A stretch of DNA of 64,000 nucleotides from Rariloculus sp963665575 (lineage in GTDB: Bacteria > Pseudomonadota > Gammaproteobacteria > Steroidobacterales > Rariloculaceae). Under the pieces are notes generated by a model, which worked only from the letters and a program-made list of their open reading frames with translations, was not told the DNA's origin and did not search any database. Below are positions 60,848 to 64,000 of the stretch, piece by piece (position 1 is the stretch's first letter; each line of letters opens with the position of its first letter). The stretch is taken from assembly GCA_963665575.2 (NCBI GenBank), contig CAXXDW010000006.1, forward strand, positions 372,001-436,000. Direction: 5' to 3'. Position numbers and translations under genes: made by a program.

Positions 60848-62128
60848 TCAGTCCTTGCGCCTGAAAAAGTATATCGCTGCTCCCGCCACGAGTGCGATGA
60901 AGCCGGCGACGAGATTCTCCACGGTCGCGCTCGCCAGAAAAGCGATACAGACGATGAGTGCGAGTACGGGGATCGTCGCACCGCCCGGCAAAACCACGGT
61001 GGTTTCGTTGGTCACCAGCTTGCGACGCAGGACGGGTACTGCCGCCGCGGTTCCGATGTAGGTGGCAAGGCGCGCAATGATCGACAGCATCGCAAGCTGC
61101 ACGAAAGAGCCCGACAGCGCCAGCGCACCCGTGATCACGGCCTGCGCGACGATCGACCAGTGCGGCGTGCGAAAACGGGGATGAACCTGTGCGAGAAACG
61201 CGGGACCGAACCTGCTCGCCGCCATCGCGAACAGATAACGGGGACCGACCAGCATCGTGTTGCCGATATTTCCGCCGATCGAGACGACCGCCCCGAGCGT
61301 CAGAAAAACGCCAGCCCAGACGCCGACGATCAACGCGCCCGAATCGGCGAGAGGCGCGCCGTCGACGCGTGCCGCAAGATCCGGCAGCGTGCCGAGGGCG
61401 ACAAGCTGGACGAGCGTGTAGAGGAGCGTGATGACGACGATCGACACGATCAGGGCGAATGGGACATCCCGCTGCGGGTTTTTGAACTCGCCCGCGGCAG
61501 CGGCAGTGTTTTCGAATCCTGCGTAGGCAAACAGCAGCAGGCTCGCCGCCGCGCCCAGGCCGGCCGGATCGAATGCCGGCATCGGAAATACCAGCGAGCC
61601 ATCGAGAGCCGGTATGCCGACGACGATCAGGAACAACAGCGGCAGCAGCTTCACAGCGGTAAAGACGACTTCCAGTCGAGCCGCGTGCCTGACGCCGATG
61701 ACGTTTATGACCGTCAGCACGATGAGCGGTACCGTGATCACGGCGACGCGCGCGAATCCTTCCCCGGCTCCCGGCGCCACGAAGGTCAACGCCTGCGCAA
61801 GACCATTCCAGAGCGCAGCCCCGCCCGCGATGCGGGCCAGCCAGGTCATCCAGCCGACCTGAAACCCCACGAATTCGCCAAAGGCCGCGCGGGTGTAGAT
61901 ATAACCACCGCCGGGTTCGTCGAAACGACTCCCGGCTTCGGCAAAGCAGAGCGTCAGGAGCAACACGGCGAAGCCCGCGAGCGGCACGGCCCAGAGACTC
62001 GCCGAACCCATCAAGGCCGCGGCCGCAGCCGGGACCAGGTAGACCCCGCTGCCGACAACGGCGTTGATGGAGATTCCGATGACCTGCCAGCGCGAGACCG
62101 CGCGTTCGAGACCTGGCGGCGTCCTCAA
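60848..62128 (-). CDS. APC-family amino acid permease
   Basis: Inner-membrane transporter of 426 residues with about twelve transmembrane helices. The APC hallmark is at the start: SINAVVGSGVYLVPAAAAALMG, the unwound helix 1 with G-S-G that binds the amino acid backbone. Helix 6 is in LLLFAYAGFENTAAAAGEFKNPQRDVP, another signature (F-A-Y-x-G-F-E). It probably imports or exchanges an amino acid. The closest subgroup cannot be determined by eye. Only 17 bases separate its stop from the start of the DUF6152 fusion downstream, so the two are probably co-transcribed. Confidence 0.94.
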   Translation of the reverse strand: MRTPPGLERAVSRWQVIGISINAVVGSGVYLVPAAAAALMGSASLWAVPLAGFAVLLLTLCFAEAGSRFDEPGGGYIYTRAAFGEFVGFQVGWMTWLARIAGGAALWNGLAQALTFVAPGAGEGFARVAVITVPLIVLTVINVIGVRHAARLEVVFTAVKLLPLLFLIVVGIPALDGSLVFPMPAFDPAGLGAAASLLLFAYAGFENTAAAAGEFKNPQRDVPFALIVSIVVITLLYTLVQLVALGTLPDLAARVDGAPLADSGALIVGVWAGVFLTLGAVVSIGGNIGNTMLVGPRYLFAMAASRFGPAFLAQVHPRFRTPHWSIVAQAVITGALALSGSFVQLAMLSIIARLATYIGTAAAVPVLRRKLVTNETTVVLPGGATIPVLALIVCIAFLASATVENLVAGFIALVAGAAIYFFRRKD

Positions 62129-62214
62129 CTAGAGGTACCGGGAATCAGCCACATGGAGAGCCGGTGCCCGGCGCAAGGCCGAACACCGGCAAACCGGGAG
62201 GTCGATACGTTTGT

Positions 62215-62889
62215 TCAGTCAATCGCGAAGCAATAGAAACGGCCGCCGCCACCGGTGTCGACGAGCGACTGCTGGCTGCATCCGGCCGACGGATGTGCGG
62301 CGCTCCACGGCGACCTGCCGGGCTGCAGCGTCAGGCGGTCACCGTGCCCGACCATCGCACTGCCCTCGTCATCGGACGTCCAGTTGCTGCAGGTCCTGTC
62401 TTCACCGGCCGGAAAAGCCGTGCCATCAGCCTGGGTTCCGGTCAGGATATCGTGTTCCACGGCGTACTGCAGTTCGATCGGCAGCGGGTTGCCGTCCTCG
62501 CCCAGACCCACGTAGGGGACCGGTGCGCCATGCTCGTCAAGCCCAGTCGACAAGCTGAGTTGATTCTCTTCTTCGTCGTGCAGCTCATCGAGGTTGCCCG
62601 CGATCATTTCGCCGTTGGCGTTGTACCAGGGTCCCGTGCCGACTCGATCCCGTGCGTCGACGGCATCCGGTCCCTGTGTGCTCAGATAGGCCCGCCAGGC
62701 CTTGTCGCCGGCTCCGGCAACCGCAGCGAGCGCCTGACAACGCGCATCGGCGCCAGCGAGCCCGCCCAGGTTTGCGCCATGTCCGGAACCGGCACTGGTC
62801 ACGAAAAAGCTCATGTCCTGGGCCATGGCTATTGAACCGGCCAAGAAAACAGTTGCAAAAAGGGCAGACTTCAAGGGGAATACTTTCAT
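62215..62889 (-). CDS. Secreted protein with endostatin/C-type-lectin-like domain
   Basis: Exported protein of 224 residues with a signal peptide (MKVFPLKSALFATVFLAGSIAMAQ). The body starts MSFFVTSAGSGHGANLGGLAGADARCQALA and has RAYLSTQGPDAVDARDRVG, then DRTCSNWTSDDEGSAMVGHGDR and a C-terminal GGGRFYCFAID. These features match a widespread family of bacterial secreted proteins often annotated as lectin or DUF1554-like, with a C-type lectin or endostatin-like fold stabilised by two disulfides. No sugar ligand can be deduced. It has no close operon partner; 86 bases separate it from the permease start. Confidence 0.8.
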   Translation of the reverse strand: MKVFPLKSALFATVFLAGSIAMAQDMSFFVTSAGSGHGANLGGLAGADARCQALAAVAGAGDKAWRAYLSTQGPDAVDARDRVGTGPWYNANGEMIAGNLDELHDEEENQLSLSTGLDEHGAPVPYVGLGEDGNPLPIELQYAVEHDILTGTQADGTAFPAGEDRTCSNWTSDDEGSAMVGHGDRLTLQPGRSPWSAAHPSAGCSQQSLVDTGGGGRFYCFAID

Positions 62890-63139
62890 TGCTCACTCCA
62901 AAACAGTAGGTACACGCCCGACTTGCCCGAAGTCCCGCAACGGTAGGGAACCCATCGGCAGACAGACAGGGTTGCGCAGCGGGATTCTATCGAGTGTGCG
63001 GCAAAGCGGTCTACCGGGCGACTGACAACTCTAAACGATCCCGTATTTGCCGGGGTCCTTGTATATCAACGTAATGGGCCGTTGAAGGCTGCGTTCGCAA
63101 CGTCAGCCACAACTTGATCAACGATCAGGAGGAACTCCC

Positions 63140-63604
63140 CTGCGAAGCTTGTTGGCGTCTACGGTTTTCATCGCGCTGGCTATCGCTGGCGGCGAAGAAC
63201 TCGGCGCCATCGGTACCGTCAATTACCGCGAGAACCCGGACTGGCAGCTTGAGGTTCTTGCATGGACAAACGAAGTCGGCGTCGATCATGTCCCTGAAAT
63301 CGGCGGCGCGGCCACTCAGGACAAGGCCTTCGAGCCACTTGCTTACCGCGGCGACCTGGTGGTGGCCGGTATCCTGACGGGCGAGGCTCCCGCCATCGAC
63401 CCGAGGATGCTGGCAGGCAAGGGAGCAACGGCAACCGGTGTTCTCGTCGGTTCACGCGCTGACTTCGCGGCGCTGCCAGACTTCATGACGGAACGTCGGA
63501 TACATCCGGTCATCGACCGCACGTTTCCGTTCGAGCAGCTTCCGGAAGCCTACGCCTTCATGCAGAATGGCAGCTACATGGGCAAGATCGTCATTACACC
63601 TTGA
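63140..63604 (+). pseudogene. Chimeric frame: leader peptide joined to C-terminal half of an MDR alcohol dehydrogenase
   Basis: A frame of about 154 codons in which a leader-like start (RSLLASTVFIALAIAGG) runs directly into the second half of a zinc/quinone-type medium-chain dehydrogenase, from LGAIGTVNYRENPDW to the family C-terminus FPFEQLPEAYAFMQNGSYMGKIVI. The first 180 or so residues of a normal member, including the catalytic domain and NADP-binding G-x-G-x-x-G, are missing. AGGAGG at 63127-63132 is well placed for a CTG start at 63140; TTG 63149 is the alternative. It is probably a deletion product that joined the leader of one gene to the tail of another. Catalysis by the remainder is very unlikely. 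Confidence 0.75.
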
Positions 63605-63793
63605 CGCCTTCGTGTGTATCTTTCTACCTGATGTACTCCCGAACAGACAAGCAATGGTCTGCGCCGTGAACTCGTCGCCCGCCGCACCATCAGCGACGCG
63701 GATGTTGCGGCAGCGATCGCTGTTGAATCGGTTCCGGCATCGGCACAGCGTGCTCGCGTGCGGGTAGGCCGCAACGGAAGGGAGCAATCGCGC

Positions 63794-64000
63794 ATGCGGC
63801 ACCGCAACGTCGCGGCCCTCGCTGTCCTTCTTCTCGCCGCCTGCGCCCCGGTTTCCGACGACACAGGGATGCCGGCAACATTCTCGGGCGACGGGGCGGC
63901 GCTCATCCGCAATTGGGCTGAAGGCGGATACGCGTTCGGGGTCTTCGTGCCGAGCGCGCAGCCGATGGTTGACGGGACAGGGAATCGGCGACCGGGAGTG
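63794..64000 (+). CDS. Exported lipoprotein, start of an HpcH/HpaI aldolase-like protein (partial)
   Basis: The first 69 codons of a gene that runs off the right edge. The leader MRHRNVAALAVLLLAACAP has a lipobox (LAAC). The next part, IRNWAEGGYAFGVFVPSAQP, resembles the opening of HpcH/HpaI aldolase family proteins (L-x-x-G-x-P-x-F-G-V-F). A membrane-anchored aldolase would be uncommon but is seen in some marine gammaproteobacteria-type gene sets; the assignment is tentative because the catalytic part is missing. GGAAGGGAG before the ATG is a strong ribosome-binding site. Confidence 0.6.
   Translation, partial: MRHRNVAALAVLLLAACAPVSDDTGMPATFSGDGAALIRNWAEGGYAFGVFVPSAQPMVDGTGNRRPGV

Noticed and set aside
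1..64000. CRISPR arrays, rRNA operons, prophage or intact insertion sequences
   Set aside because: No regularly spaced repeats with unique spacers, no ribosomal RNA-like stretches, and no transposase or phage structural genes were seen.

Overview
The window reads as chromosome of a GC-rich, heterotrophic gammaproteobacterium of an uncultured or marine type. The evidence is indirect: several secreted PQQ quinoproteins, the DUF1592/DUF1552/ankyrin trio, DUF6152-family secreted proteins, a TonB receptor, TRAP transport, many Tat or Sec signal peptides, and GTG/TTG starts. No rRNA, tRNA, CRISPR array or intact insertion sequence was seen, so the lineage cannot be fixed from this sequence.

Layout. 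1-9.4 kb: the 3' part of a quinoprotein alcohol dehydrogenase, a small heme protein, a BrnT/BrnA toxin-antitoxin pair with its own palindromic operator, then a minus-strand run of secreted proteins (DUF6152, a beta-propeller fusion, two relatives, a degenerate metallo-beta-lactamase-fold protein) divergent from a second protein of that fold. 9.7-15.3 kb: DUF1592, DUF1552 and ankyrin proteins. 15.3-20.6 kb: a PQQ sugar dehydrogenase whose 3' end is frameshifted into a duplicated repeat, a second quinoprotein, and a divergent amidohydrolase. 20.7-37.9 kb: one long plus-strand catabolic cluster, described below. 38-43 kb: cupin, epoxide-hydrolase-like protein, cytochrome-quinoprotein fusion and CHRD protein. 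43-51.6 kb: mixed housekeeping and accessory genes (SRPBCC, fumarylacetoacetase, NHL, sulfotransferase, EamA exporter, YciI, aldo/keto reductase, citrulline hydrolase-like, DUF1801, NfeD-like). 51.8-57.1 kb: orphan molybdenum hydroxylase large subunit, secreted lipase, sulfatase. 57.2-59.4 kb: VOC protein, class M sirtuin and zinc macrodomain. 59.7-64 kb: a fused DUF6152 protein, an amino acid permease, a lectin-like secreted protein, a chimeric dehydrogenase fragment, and the start of a lipoprotein.

The most interesting system is the 20.7-37.9 kb cluster. It contains a TonB receptor behind a promoter with a palindromic operator, a di-heme cytochrome, a GntR/FCD regulator, a double alpha/beta hydrolase, a complete TRAP transporter (small and large membrane subunits and a lipoprotein-type binding protein), two type III CoA-transferase genes (one a two-domain fusion), and two proteins of the 2-hydroxyacyl-CoA dehydratase D-component family. 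Most genes from the small TRAP subunit onward overlap by a few bases, which implies translational coupling. The dehydratase-like subunits have lost most of the cysteines that hold the iron-sulfur clusters in known members, and no activator ATPase is present. The inferred route is hydrolysis, uptake, CoA activation and then an undefined conversion of a hydroxy or aromatic acid. The cluster ends in a truncated second binding protein, which suggests a recombination edge.

The second notable system is the sirtuin/macrodomain pair, which in described bacteria writes and erases ADP-ribose on a lipoylated GcvH-like carrier. Here neither that carrier nor the lipoate ligase is adjacent.
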